Below are positions 1 to 8,300 of a DNA stretch of 16,369 nucleotides, piece after piece; positions within the stretch are counted from its first letter, which is position 1, and each line of letters opens with the position of its first letter. Origin of the DNA: Bacteroidota bacterium (GTDB lineage: Bacteria; Bacteroidota; Bacteroidia; JAADEI01); NCBI GenBank assembly GCA_024280615.1, contig JAJRPU010000064.1:1-16369 (forward strand), read 5' to 3'. The position numbers were made by a program, and so were the translations under genes. Under the pieces are notes generated by a model. The model was not told the DNA's origin. It made no database searches and worked only from the letters and a program-made list of their open reading frames with translations.

Positions 1-635
1 AAATAACTCTTGAGACCATTTTGTCCGATCAGTTGCCTCCCGATATGTTTGGCATCAGAGAACGCCTGCCTAATGGTAAAATCCCCGATGCATATATAAA
101 ATCAACTGCTGGAATAATATGCATAGATTCGAAGTTTCCGCTGGATAATTACCGAAAGATGATGGAAACAGATGACCCACAAGAAAAAGAGGCATATAAA
201 ACTGTATTTTTAAAAAATATGCGAGAACATTTGGAAAAAATAGCGAACGATTATGTTCGCCCTGCTGAAGGCACTGCTAATTTCGCTTTTGCATACATTC
301 CCTCGGAAGCAGTGTATTGGTTCTTGGTCACTGAAGGCTATGACCTGTTAAGGGAATATGCTCTCCGAGGAGTTCAGGTCGTTTCCCCTTTAACCCTGTC
401 ACATAAAATAGAGTTAATTAAAGCCGGAGTTCACGCTCAAAAACTATCAGAGGAGGCTGAGCAGGTCTACAAAGCCTTGTTAAAACTCAAAGAACTATTT
501 GAAGAAGTGGATGATACTTGGCGGGTGTTTTACCACAGGCATTTGAAAAATCTCAATTCTAAAGCCGAAGAAATCTATCATTTATACGACCGTGTGAGGA
601 ATGAGTTTGACAGGGTGTATCGTCTAAAGGACTAA
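1..635 (+). CDS. rmuC: DNA recombination protein RmuC, 3' part (5' end outside window)
   Basis: This is the C-terminal part of an RmuC family protein, a PD-(D/E)XK-like predicted nuclease that limits recombination at inverted repeats. The frame is open from base 3 with no in-frame stop, so the gene continues off the left edge. The first visible residues (ITLETILSDQLPP) already belong to the conserved domain, and the TTG at 21 is not a real start. About 210 codons are visible, roughly half of a typical RmuC. Diagnostic features are the GKIPDAYIK and IICIDSKFPLDNY stretches (the Asp and Ser-Lys-Phe-Pro of the conserved core), FAYIPSEAVYW, and the family's helical C-terminal tail. It is the only plus-strand gene and converges on porD, 6 bp away. 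The family assignment is strong. The nuclease activity is a family prediction, not seen here. Confidence 0.93.
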   Translation, partial: ITLETILSDQLPPDMFGIRERLPNGKIPDAYIKSTAGIICIDSKFPLDNYRKMMETDDPQEKEAYKTVFLKNMREHLEKIANDYVRPAEGTANFAFAYIPSEAVYWFLVTEGYDLLREYALRGVQVVSPLTLSHKIELIKAGVHAQKLSEEAEQVYKALLKLKELFEEVDDTWRVFYHRHLKNLNSKAEEIYHLYDRVRNEFDRVYRLKD

Positions 636-641
636 AAGGGC

Positions 642-1583
642 TTATCTCTGCAAAATCTTTCTGTAATCGCCTTGATTACCAGGGTCCAACTTAACAAGAA
701 GCTTGTATGCTTCTTGCCGTTCAGACATAGGGGCATAAGAGAAAATATTTATTAATTCTTGGCGTTTGGCATCCAGAAAACCACGAAGTAAGATATTGTT
801 TGGCTCCTGCTCTTTGATGGCAATCAACTTTTGAAGTGCCAAGAAGACCTTTTGCCTGCCTTCATTAACATTTTGATGCATTATATCCATACCTTTTCTG
901 TGATAGAGATACAATGCCTTACGGAATTCAACCATTTCCGGTTTAAGCATTAAGTCAATCAGCCAATACCTATTGTCCCTTGAACGAGCTGTTTGGGACC
1001 ATGCCTTGCTTCCTGCTAATTGAGTGGAGGCTATAAGTGCGATCTCCCGGGCTTTATCTAAGAATGGTGTTCCACCCAATGGTCCATAAGTGTCCATAAC
1101 AAAACCGATTATGAAATAGGCATAGAAGGCAAGCATATGAGTCAATTCACTGGTATATGAACCATCAACATATACTAGCTGCTCGTCTTGAGTGAAGGTA
1201 AAAGACACATACCTATCCCGAAAGATAAACAAAGGCGCTCTGTAGTCGCTTCCATAAACCAATCTTGTAAATTGAACGGTTAACTCTCCTGAGAATTCGT
1301 TTCCTGATGCTCTGTCCAATCGTAAAGCAAAAGCACATTCAATTCGTTCGTGTGGCTCAAAAGGAATTTCTGTCCACTGTCTTTCATTTAAGTATTTTGT
1401 CATCTGTTCTTTAAGATTGTCAATAATTTTCTTATCCACGTTTGGCAATCGGGTGGCATCAATATTTATTGTGCAATTGAGTTCCTGTGCATACGCCAGA
1501 CCAACAGACAAAAACAGAATAAGACTACTTAAGAGACTCAATATAATCCGCAAGGATTCTTGCCAACTCTTCTTTGCTAACAT
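642..1583 (-). CDS. porD: DUF4835 family envelope protein, PorD-like (type IX secretion-associated)
   Basis: This is a secreted or periplasmic protein of the Bacteroidota-specific DUF4835 family, which some annotations name PorD and link to type IX secretion. Its biochemical role is not known to me. A signal peptide is visible: basic start (AKK), hydrophobic core at residues about 11-28, and a probable signal peptidase I site after A30-Y31-A32. The mature protein begins QELNCTINID, followed by the family pattern with NERQW and the YFIIGFVMDTYGPLGG segment. The 313-residue length is normal. The gene lies directly downstream of coaBC, as in many Bacteroidota, but recN, often next in line, is absent; convergent rmuC follows instead. 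With the ATG at 1583 it overlaps coaBC by 59 bp. A TTG at 1553 (residue 11, giving a start of MRIILSLL) would still encode a signal peptide and shorten the overlap to 29 bp. Confidence 0.85.
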   Translation of the reverse strand: MLAKKSWQESLRIILSLLSSLILFLSVGLAYAQELNCTINIDATRLPNVDKKIIDNLKEQMTKYLNERQWTEIPFEPHERIECAFALRLDRASGNEFSGELTVQFTRLVYGSDYRAPLFIFRDRYVSFTFTQDEQLVYVDGSYTSELTHMLAFYAYFIIGFVMDTYGPLGGTPFLDKAREIALIASTQLAGSKAWSQTARSRDNRYWLIDLMLKPEMVEFRKALYLYHRKGMDIMHQNVNEGRQKVFLALQKLIAIKEQEPNNILLRGFLDAKRQELINIFSYAPMSERQEAYKLLVKLDPGNQGDYRKILQR

Positions 1584-2709
1584 TCTTATAAGTTTTAAAT
1601 TCTTTTCTGGTTAACATTACAACATTGTTATTAGATGAACCAAAAGGGTTAAACTCCTCACTAAGCTGGTTATACACACCTAAATCAACGTTTTTACGAA
1701 GCAACTTTTTATATGCTTCCTCTGGCGATAAGTCTGTTTCAAGAGCAAATCCAACAACAATTTGTTCCTTCCTTTTGTTTTCACCAACCCACTTGAGTAT
1801 GTCAGGTGTTCTTTTTAATTCCAGAATCAATGAATCGTCTACCTTTTTGATTTTACTTTTCTTCTTCTCAACAGGTGTGTAGTCGCTTACTGCCGCCGAA
1901 CCTATGAAAACTTCCGAATTATGCCAGGACTCCCTGACTGCTTCAAACATTTCTTGTGCACTGATTACATCGATCCGTTTTATCAACCGATGCTTGATAG
2001 GTGGCACTCCCGGACCCGCAACCAAAATAACTTTATTTCCCCTAAATGCCAGTTCACGAGCGACCAACACCCCTGTCTTGCCAGATGCAGAATTGGATAT
2101 GAACCTAACGGGATCTATGAATTCTCTTGTTGGTCCGGCAGTTACAATTGCCGTAAATGAATGTTTAGTCTTCGGTGTAAGAACATCAATAATGAATTCT
2201 ATGACCTCTTCCGGGTCGGGCATTCTTCCTGCTCCTACTTTCCCACTTGCCAACCGTCCAACCTCAGGTTCCATAACGTGATAACCATACTCACGTAATT
2301 TGGTAATATTTTCCTGCATTGCCGGATGATTCCAGAAGCCATCTTCCATAGCAGGAACAATGGTCACTTTATGTGGTGGCAATGCCAGTGCCGTAGCCAA
2401 CAAAAAATTTTCTGGTCGTGCTATAGCAAGGGAGGATATAGTTTTTGCTGTTGCAGGTGCTATAACCATTATGTCGTGAGAACTAGCGAGGTCAACGTGG
2501 TCATTACCAGCAGGATACTCATCAAGGAACTCAACAAAAACTTTTTTTCTCAGAAGGGCTTCAAAAGATAAAGGTGTAACGAACTTGGTTGCCGAAGACG
2601 TTAGAATAACATTTAAATCAAAGTCTCTGTCCTGCAAAAGCCTCAACAGGTAAAGGCTCTTATAGGCTGCAATACTGCCTGTTACACCTAAAAGAATACG
2701 TTTTTTCAT
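1525..2709 (-). CDS. coaBC: Bifunctional phosphopantothenoylcysteine decarboxylase / phosphopantothenate-cysteine ligase
   Basis: This cytoplasmic enzyme performs two consecutive steps of coenzyme A synthesis: CoaB joins 4'-phosphopantothenate to cysteine, then FMN-dependent CoaC decarboxylates the product. The N-terminal flavoprotein domain (residues about 1-175) shows GSIAAYK at 11-17, the His of HVDLA (H71), APAT (84-87) and GRM (161-163). The CoaB domain (about 184-394) shows TAGPTREFIDPVRFISN, SASGKTG, AAVSDY, KKSKIKK with the conserved lysines, RTPDIL, VGFALETD and FGSSNNN, all typical. The CoaC half is less canonical: PAM is followed by Glu (residue 122) instead of Asn or Asp, Ser155 sits where E. 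coli has its catalytic Cys, and the usual ANGxxDNLL stretch is replaced by AIARPENFLL. The ATG overlaps the rpoZ stop by 4 bp (ATGA), which suggests translational coupling. Length is normal for the fused enzyme. Confidence 0.96.
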   Translation of the reverse strand: MKKRILLGVTGSIAAYKSLYLLRLLQDRDFDLNVILTSSATKFVTPLSFEALLRKKVFVEFLDEYPAGNDHVDLASSHDIMVIAPATAKTISSLAIARPENFLLATALALPPHKVTIVPAMEDGFWNHPAMQENITKLREYGYHVMEPEVGRLASGKVGAGRMPDPEEVIEFIIDVLTPKTKHSFTAIVTAGPTREFIDPVRFISNSASGKTGVLVARELAFRGNKVILVAGPGVPPIKHRLIKRIDVISAQEMFEAVRESWHNSEVFIGSAAVSDYTPVEKKKSKIKKVDDSLILELKRTPDILKWVGENKRKEQIVVGFALETDLSPEEAYKKLLRKNVDLGVYNQLSEEFNPFGSSNNNVVMLTRKEFKTYKNVSKEELARILADYIESLK

Positions 2710-3059
2710 TCACCTTCTTCTGGGTCCTTATCTCCTTCACTAAGGAACCTCCAATAAGTTTTGTCTTGTAGAAATTCTTCTGTTGCTAAGAGGGTTGGCT
2801 TGGGAAGTCTTTCATACTCAATGGCTATTTTTTCAATTGCTTCTCGCATCTCATCTACAACAAAGTCAGAATCTCCCGTTACACCCTTCACTTCTTCTTT
2901 ATACAAAGTCAATAAGTCGGCTTGGATCTGGTTTGCCCTGTGGGAAATAACCCTGACGCTCTTGAATAGATTGCCTGTTTTCTTCCACAGTTCAATTATA
3001 TCTCGGGTTTGAATGTATGGATCTGTTTTAAGTTCCTTGAAGTAATAGTCTTTTCTCAT
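2706..3059 (-). CDS. rpoZ: DNA-directed RNA polymerase omega subunit, Bacteroidota type (RpoZ/Rpb6-like)
   Basis: Omega is the small RNA polymerase subunit that binds the beta' C-terminus and helps core assembly. This 117-residue protein belongs to the divergent Bacteroidota branch of the Rpb6/omega family. It shows the alpha-helical core around TGNLFKSVRVISHRANQIQADL (residues about 29-50) with the conserved R-A-N-Q segment, and the lineage signature LPKPTLLATEEFLQDKTYWR near the C-terminus. The tail is acidic (GDKDPEEGE). Its start overlaps the bamD stop by 4 bp and its stop overlaps the coaBC start by 4 bp, so it sits in a translationally coupled bamD-rpoZ-coaBC string, a conserved Bacteroidota order. 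What is less expected is its closeness to rpoBC, only about 2.3 kb upstream on the same strand. The family call is confident. Its contacts with RpoC are inferred from homologues. Confidence 0.9.
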   Translation of the reverse strand: MRKDYYFKELKTDPYIQTRDIIELWKKTGNLFKSVRVISHRANQIQADLLTLYKEEVKGVTGDSDFVVDEMREAIEKIAIEYERLPKPTLLATEEFLQDKTYWRFLSEGDKDPEEGE

Positions 3060-3904
3060 GATTGGTTATTTAAGCGTTGCTTTGCTTCTTCATAAATTTT
3101 TTGTGCCTCTTTTGCGTGCTGGCTATCTTTAAAAAACATTTCAAATTCATGATAAAGTTCCACAACTTCCCGCAACCGCTCCCTCTGTTTCTCCTCAACA
3201 CTGTTAATAGCATAAAGATATGCTGACTTAATAAGAAGGAAAGCGACATAATCCTTTTCGGGTAGGTCGTGCCAATCCTCCAGCACATGCATCAAAGCAA
3301 TCTTCGCCGACAAATATTCTCCTATTTTGTAATAAAGTTCTGCATTATAGATATCTTTTTTCTGCAAACGTCTCCTCAGGTTCTTAATATGTTTCTTTGC
3401 GTTTTCTGCATGCTTGTGGTCAGGATATAGGTTCAGAAAAAGTTGGAATGCTTCAATGGCTCTCTTGGTGTAGGTTTGATCAAGGTTGTAAGGCAAAGAC
3501 ATAGCGTATAGGGCATAGGCTTTCCAGTAATAGGCATCCGGGACAAGTTTGCTTTCCGGAAATCTGTTTATGAAAACGTGTAAGTGATAGCCTGCAGATG
3601 CAGGTTCACCGATGCCGAAGAATGTCAGGGCATAATAGTAATAAGCCTTTTCTGCAATAGGGTGAGTTCTATATTCCTCCAGAAGATATGATAACACCTC
3701 CTGTGCCCTCCAATATCTCTCCTGTCTGTAAAGGTTTATCGCATACTGCAAAATACTATCTGGCGGCAATTTTTTATATGATTCTTTTTCGCTTTTAGCT
3801 ACTTTATTAGGTATTACACAGGACATAGCCACAAAAAACATAATCACAGAGAGAATTCCGACCCATCTGGATATTGCAACCATATTTTGTCTATTTCCAA
3901 CCAT
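3056..3904 (-). CDS. bamD: Outer-membrane protein assembly factor BamD (TPR lipoprotein)
   Basis: BamD is the essential periplasmic lipoprotein of the BAM complex, which folds beta-barrel proteins into the outer membrane. The N-terminus has a lipoprotein signal: a hydrophobic run IMFFVAM followed by Ser28-Cys29, a relaxed lipobox, so Cys29 is the likely lipidated residue. The rest is helical TPR-like repeats, with motifs typical of Bacteroidota BamD: YRQERYWRAQEVLSYLLEEY, AYYYYA, INRFPESKLVPDAYYWKAY, NLDQTYTKRAIEAFQLF, NLYPDHKHAENAKKHI and AELYYKIGEYLSAKIAL. The 282-residue length is normal. The first ATG (3904) overlaps rnz by 61 bp. A second ATG at residue 8 (3883) would leave a good signal peptide and a 40-bp overlap, and I cannot choose between them. 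The stop overlaps the rpoZ start by 4 bp. Confidence 0.92.
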   Translation of the reverse strand: MVGNRQNMVAISRWVGILSVIMFFVAMSCVIPNKVAKSEKESYKKLPPDSILQYAINLYRQERYWRAQEVLSYLLEEYRTHPIAEKAYYYYALTFFGIGEPASAGYHLHVFINRFPESKLVPDAYYWKAYALYAMSLPYNLDQTYTKRAIEAFQLFLNLYPDHKHAENAKKHIKNLRRRLQKKDIYNAELYYKIGEYLSAKIALMHVLEDWHDLPEKDYVAFLLIKSAYLYAINSVEEKQRERLREVVELYHEFEMFFKDSQHAKEAQKIYEEAKQRLNNQS

Positions 3905-4821
3905 ACTTTAAGTCCTTCCACTGCAAGGAACGTGTTAGGGAACACTTTTCGTGCTTCTTTCACTAACTCTTCAGGCTCGGTGTATCTTGAAGATATATGT
4001 CCGATGAGCAATAACTTCACCTGTGCTTGTTTGGCTAATTGTGCAGCTTGAACTGCTGTGCTATGCCCTGTTAAATTTGCCTCTTCGCTCTGCTGACCAC
4101 TGAACGTGGCTTCATGATACATCACTGTCACACCCTTTAGATATTCTGCTAATTCAGGGACATATGAAGTGTCTGTAATAAAGGCATAAGACCTTGGGTT
4201 TCTGTTTTGATAAGTGATATTTTCATTAGGGATTACTTTACCGCCTCTTGAAACAGCATCATATCCCATCTTGATCAATTTCAACTGTTCATAGGGAATA
4301 TCAAATTTCCTGATAGCATCCGGATTTATTTTTCTGGGCGGTATATTTTCCTTGATAACATATCCCACTGCCGCTGTCGTGTGTCTCAAAGGCAGACTAA
4401 ATATTTCCATTTCCCTATCTGCATATAGCAACGTCTTTTTATCAAGAGGAACAACGTGAGTGTGAACTGGGAAAGAAAGCGGAACTGTTAACCACTCCTT
4501 AAATATGAAAAACCATTCAATCACTTGAGGAGTTGAATACAGGTGAACTGGTCGTTCAACATTATTTAAGGAAAAAGTGAAAAACAATCCCGGCAATCCC
4601 AAGATATGATCACCGTGCACATGTGTAATCAAAACCTTATGAATTGGAGAAAGGGAATCATATAATAATAATTTGTACTGGGTTCCTTCTCCGACATCAA
4701 GGAGAATTCGTTGTCCTTTAAAGGACACTATCTGTGCTGTGTGGAATCTATTTGGTGCTGGAGTAGCCGACCCACTACCAAGAATAGTAATGCAAAAGTC
4801 TTTGTTTTTTAAGGCTGCCAC
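3844..4821 (-). CDS. rnz: Ribonuclease Z (tRNA 3'-processing endonuclease)
   Basis: RNase Z is a zinc-dependent metallo-beta-lactamase-fold endonuclease that removes 3' trailers from tRNA precursors. The family signature is complete: ILGSGSATP near the start, LLDVGEGTQ, the metal-binding HVHGDH (H67, H69, D71, H72) followed by ILGLPG, FITDTSY, YHEATF, GHSTAVQAAQLAKQ and GHISSRY. The start is a GTG at 4821. A purine-rich GGGAG abuts it, too close for a standard Shine-Dalgarno, but no standard start codon lies between it and the first conserved strand. At 325 residues it is longer than I expect. The usual C-terminal motif (NTFLAVEGLKV) is followed by about 19 extra residues, and these are encoded where the gene overlaps the start of bamD. 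Only 4 bp separate it from the upstream STAS gene, a neighbour pair I recognise from other Bacteroidota. Confidence 0.95.
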   Translation of the reverse strand: MAALKNKDFCITILGSGSATPAPNRFHTAQIVSFKGQRILLDVGEGTQYKLLLYDSLSPIHKVLITHVHGDHILGLPGLFFTFSLNNVERPVHLYSTPQVIEWFFIFKEWLTVPLSFPVHTHVVPLDKKTLLYADREMEIFSLPLRHTTAAVGYVIKENIPPRKINPDAIRKFDIPYEQLKLIKMGYDAVSRGGKVIPNENITYQNRNPRSYAFITDTSYVPELAEYLKGVTVMYHEATFSGQQSEEANLTGHSTAVQAAQLAKQAQVKLLLIGHISSRYTEPEELVKEARKVFPNTFLAVEGLKVWLEIDKIWLQYPDGSEFSL

Positions 4822-4825
4822 CTCC

Positions 4826-5263
4826 CTATGAATCTTGAGAGTCCTCAGAACCGTTATCTCCTCCCTGAAGCTCGCTCCTAACCTGAGATAGGATCAAATA
4901 ATCAACTGCCTGTTCCTCATTATCCATAATCTCAAAGACCTTGTCCAACTCAGAGACTTCTATTACTTTCCTTGTCCATCCTCCAACTCCAAACAGAACT
5001 AACACTCCATCGCTATCTCGTGTAAGCCTGTGTCCCAACAATAACGCACTTAACGCTGACGAGTCAATATAATCAACCTTTGAAAGGTCAACGGCAATAA
5101 ACCTTTTGCCTTCTTTGACCATGTTGGTGAAAAGTGCTTTTAAGGCAGGTGCCTGAACAGATGTGATCTTAGAATAAGGGATTCTCACTACTGGGAACCC
5201 CTTTACGTCTTCAACAACATAAGGCTGGTTAATTGGGTCCGGTACTCTGTGATTTTCTCCCAT
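4826..5263 (-). CDS. STAS-domain protein, anti-sigma factor antagonist-like
   Basis: This is a single STAS-domain protein of the anti-sigma factor antagonist type, as in SpoIIAA/RsbV regulators, which bind and release anti-sigma or related kinases according to serine phosphorylation. The domain covers residues about 15-130: FPVVRIPYSKITSVQAPALK, then FIAVDLSKVDYIDSSALSALL, where D67-S68-S69 matches the conserved D-S-(S/A) loop holding the phosphorylatable serine, and VLVLFGVGGWTRKVIEVSELDKVFEI. The C-terminal tail is Ser/Asp/Glu-rich and has no recognised fold. No anti-sigma factor or kinase is encoded in the window, so its partner is unknown. In Bacteroidota this type often sits next to rnz, as here (4-bp gap). 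An exact -7-like promoter element lies 15 bp upstream of its ATG, so it may head its own transcription unit. The fold is certain; the pathway is not. Confidence 0.85.
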   Translation of the reverse strand: MGENHRVPDPINQPYVVEDVKGFPVVRIPYSKITSVQAPALKALFTNMVKEGKRFIAVDLSKVDYIDSSALSALLLGHRLTRDSDGVLVLFGVGGWTRKVIEVSELDKVFEIMDNEEQAVDYLILSQVRSELQGGDNGSEDSQDS

Positions 5264-5278
5264 AAAACTCTTTTATTG

Positions 5279-5286
5279 CAAATTTA
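5279..5286 (-). promoter_or_regulatory. Candidate promoter -7 element before the STAS-rnz-bamD run
   Basis: On the minus strand TAAATTTG matches the Bacteroidota -7 consensus TAnnTTTG exactly and lies 15 bp before the STAS start codon. The spacing would put transcription start about 10 nt before the ATG, followed by an A-rich leader (GCAATAAAAGAGTTTT). I see no clear -33 TTTG at the usual distance. The 68-bp spacer also holds a weak stem, ACACCT (5309-5314) with AGGTGT (5335-5340), which spans the rpoC stop. It has a long loop and no U-tract, so it is not a clear terminator, and read-through from rpoC remains possible. Confidence 0.35.
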
Positions 5287-5331
5287 AGGCACTGCTATTA
5301 ACGTTTAGACACCTGCCCCTCGGTTATCCGT

Positions 5332-8300
5332 TTAAGGTGTGGCTTTCTTGCTTTTAGCCACAGTGCTTTCGTATTCCTCCTTACTGACGGTCACAATACG
5401 TCGAAACTCTCTCATGCCTGTTCCGGCAGGGATAAGGTGTCCAACTATCACGTTTTCCTTGAGACCTCTCAGTTCATCCCGTCGTGCTTCTATAGCCGCC
5501 TGACTGAGCACCCGTGTGGTGTCCTGGAATGAAGCGGCTGAAATCCAACTCTTGGTTCCCAGTGCTGCCTTGGTAATACCCAACACTACCGGTCTGCTTG
5601 TCGCCAGAACGACATCCCTATATTGAATTAACTTCTTATCTTCTCTTTTGAGCCTTGAATTCTCATCTCTAATTTCTCTGAGGGTAACTATCTGTCCCGG
5701 ACGGAATTTAGTTGAATCACCCGGGTCCTCAATCACTTTCTTACCATAGAGTTCTTCGTTAGCATCAAGGAAATCTGCCTTGTCAACAGTCTCTCCTTGC
5801 AGGAATCCGGTGTCTCCGGGGTCTTCAATCTGCACCTTCCTGAGCATTTGCCTGACTATAACTTCAATGTGTTTCTCGTTAATGTCAACACCCTGAGACC
5901 TGTAAACTTCCTGAATTTCGTTTACGAGATACTTCTGCAAAGCAACAATTCCTTTGATATTAAGAATATCTGAAGGTGCTATGTCTCCATCGCAAAGAGG
6001 TGAACCAGCTTCAACAAAATCTCCATCATCAACAAGCAAATACCTAGTTAGTGGAACCCAATACACCCGTTCCTCGCCTTCAGGACTTTTTACTATAATC
6101 TTTCTTTGTCCCCTCCTGATTTCTCCAAACTTAACATATCCATCAATCTCTGTTAGGATTGCTGGTGTTGCCGGCTGGCGAGCCTCAAACAGTTCAGTGA
6201 CCCTTGGCAGACCACCTGTAATGTCACTGATGCGACGTCTGTGTCTTGGAATCTTAGCTAATTGATGTCCCGCTTTGATTTCTTCACCATCCTTAACTAG
6301 TATGTGTGCACCAACAGGTAAATAGTAAGTCTTAATAACCTTATCACTTTTATCCACGATATGCAACATTGGCAGGCGAGACTTGTCCCGGGATTCAATA
6401 ATCACCTTTTCTCTGTGTCCAGTGGACTCATCTACTTCCTCACGATATGTTAAACCTTCAATAATGTTCTCAAACCTGACCTTTCCATCCACTTCAGAGA
6501 TAATCACAGCATTATCTGGGTCCCAAATAAAGAGTTGGTCTCCCTTCTTGACTTTCTGACCCTCTTCAACCATCAGCGTTGCACCATAAGGAACATGATT
6601 CTTAGAAAGCACATAGCCATCTTCGTCTATGATCAGGATTTGTCCCATTCTGTTAATGACTACCTTGCTTTCCGAACCGGTCATCGGATCTTGATATACA
6701 ACGAATTTGAGGTTCTCAAACTTAATTGTTCCTTCAAAGCGTGCTTTGACAGACCTTTCAGCTACTTTACCGGCTGCTGCACCACCGGTGTGGAACGTCC
6801 TGAGTGTCAACTGTGTTCCGGGCTCACCAATTGATTGAGCCGCTATGATACCAATCGCAGCTCCCTTCTGAACCATCTTGTTATAAGCCAAGTCTCGTCC
6901 ATAGCACTTAGCACAGACCCCATGTCTCGTCTCGCAAGTTAGGATTGACCTGACCCATATTTCCTCAAGCGGAGATTCATCAATCTTCTTGGCAATCTCT
7001 TCATCAATTTCCTGTCCTGCTTTGCACAATAATTCTCCAGTTTTGGGATGATATATGTCTTCCAGTGCTACCCTGCCAAGAATCCTGTCATACATTGAAA
7101 CAATTACCTGCTCGTTGTCTTTTAAGGCACCAAGCCTAATTCCCCTGATCGTTCCGCAGTCTTCCTCAGTAACGACCATATCGTGAGAGACGTCCACAAG
7201 TCGTCGTGTAAGATATCCTGCATCTGCTGTTTTGAGAGCAGTGTCAATAAGTCCCTTTCTGGCACCGTGTGTAGAAATAAAGTATTCAAGAACTGTAAGT
7301 CCTTCTTTAAGGCTTGATAGAATTGGGTTCTCAATGATTTCACTGCCCATTCCACGACGTGCCTTACTCATCAATCCGCGCAGTCCGACCAACTGCCTAA
7401 TCTGCTCTTTTGAACCACGCGCACCAGAATCAAGCATCATAAAGATCGGGTTGAAACCATCCTGATCCCTTTGCATCTTGTCATATATTAAAGAAGTTAT
7501 CTTCTCAATCACTTTATACCAAACATCAACAACGTTGTTATACCTCTCAACATTGGTCAAAAGACCCATATTATAACTTGCCCATATTTGCTTTACTTCA
7601 TCAAGGGCTACCTTAATTATTTCCTGTTTTTCCTCTGGTTCAATAAGGTCGCTGAGTTTGAAAGACAGTCCGCCACGGGTAGCCATCCTAAAGCCCATCT
7701 CCTTAATATCATCAAGGAACTTGGCTGTGGTAGGATAGTCAGTGTGCTTAATAATGGCTGCAATAATCTGCCTGAGCGTGCCTTTCTTCAGAGTTTCGTT
7801 GATAAACGGCATTTTTTCAGGAACGAGGGTATTGAATATTACTCGTCCTACCGTCGTTTCTATGAATTCATACTCTTTGTCTGTTGTAAATGGTAATTTA
7901 TGCTTGGGCAAGCGAACTTGAATCTTAGCATGCAAATCAACAGCACCTTGTTCATAAGCCATAATAACCTCCTCAGGTGAATAGAACTTCTTGCCTTCTC
8001 CTTTGGCATTTGGCTTGGGCTTGGTTAGATAATACAACCCGAGAACCATATCCTGAGAAGGCACAGTAATGGGCTTACCACTTTGTGGATTCAAAATGTT
8101 ATGAGTGGAAAGCATTAACAATTGTGCTTCTGCTACGGCTGCATTACTCAATGGAACGTGGACAGCCATTTGGTCGCCGTCAAAGTCAGCGTTATATGGT
8201 GTGCATACAAGCGGATGCAACTGAATAGCCTTTCCTTCAATCAGTTTAGGTTGGAATGCCTGTATAGATAGCCTGTGCAGGGTGGGAGCCCTGTTCAACA

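Noticed and set aside
7122..7355. 77-codon minus-strand frame inside rpoC
   Set aside because: It is an alternative frame within conserved RpoC sequence, with no family resemblance.
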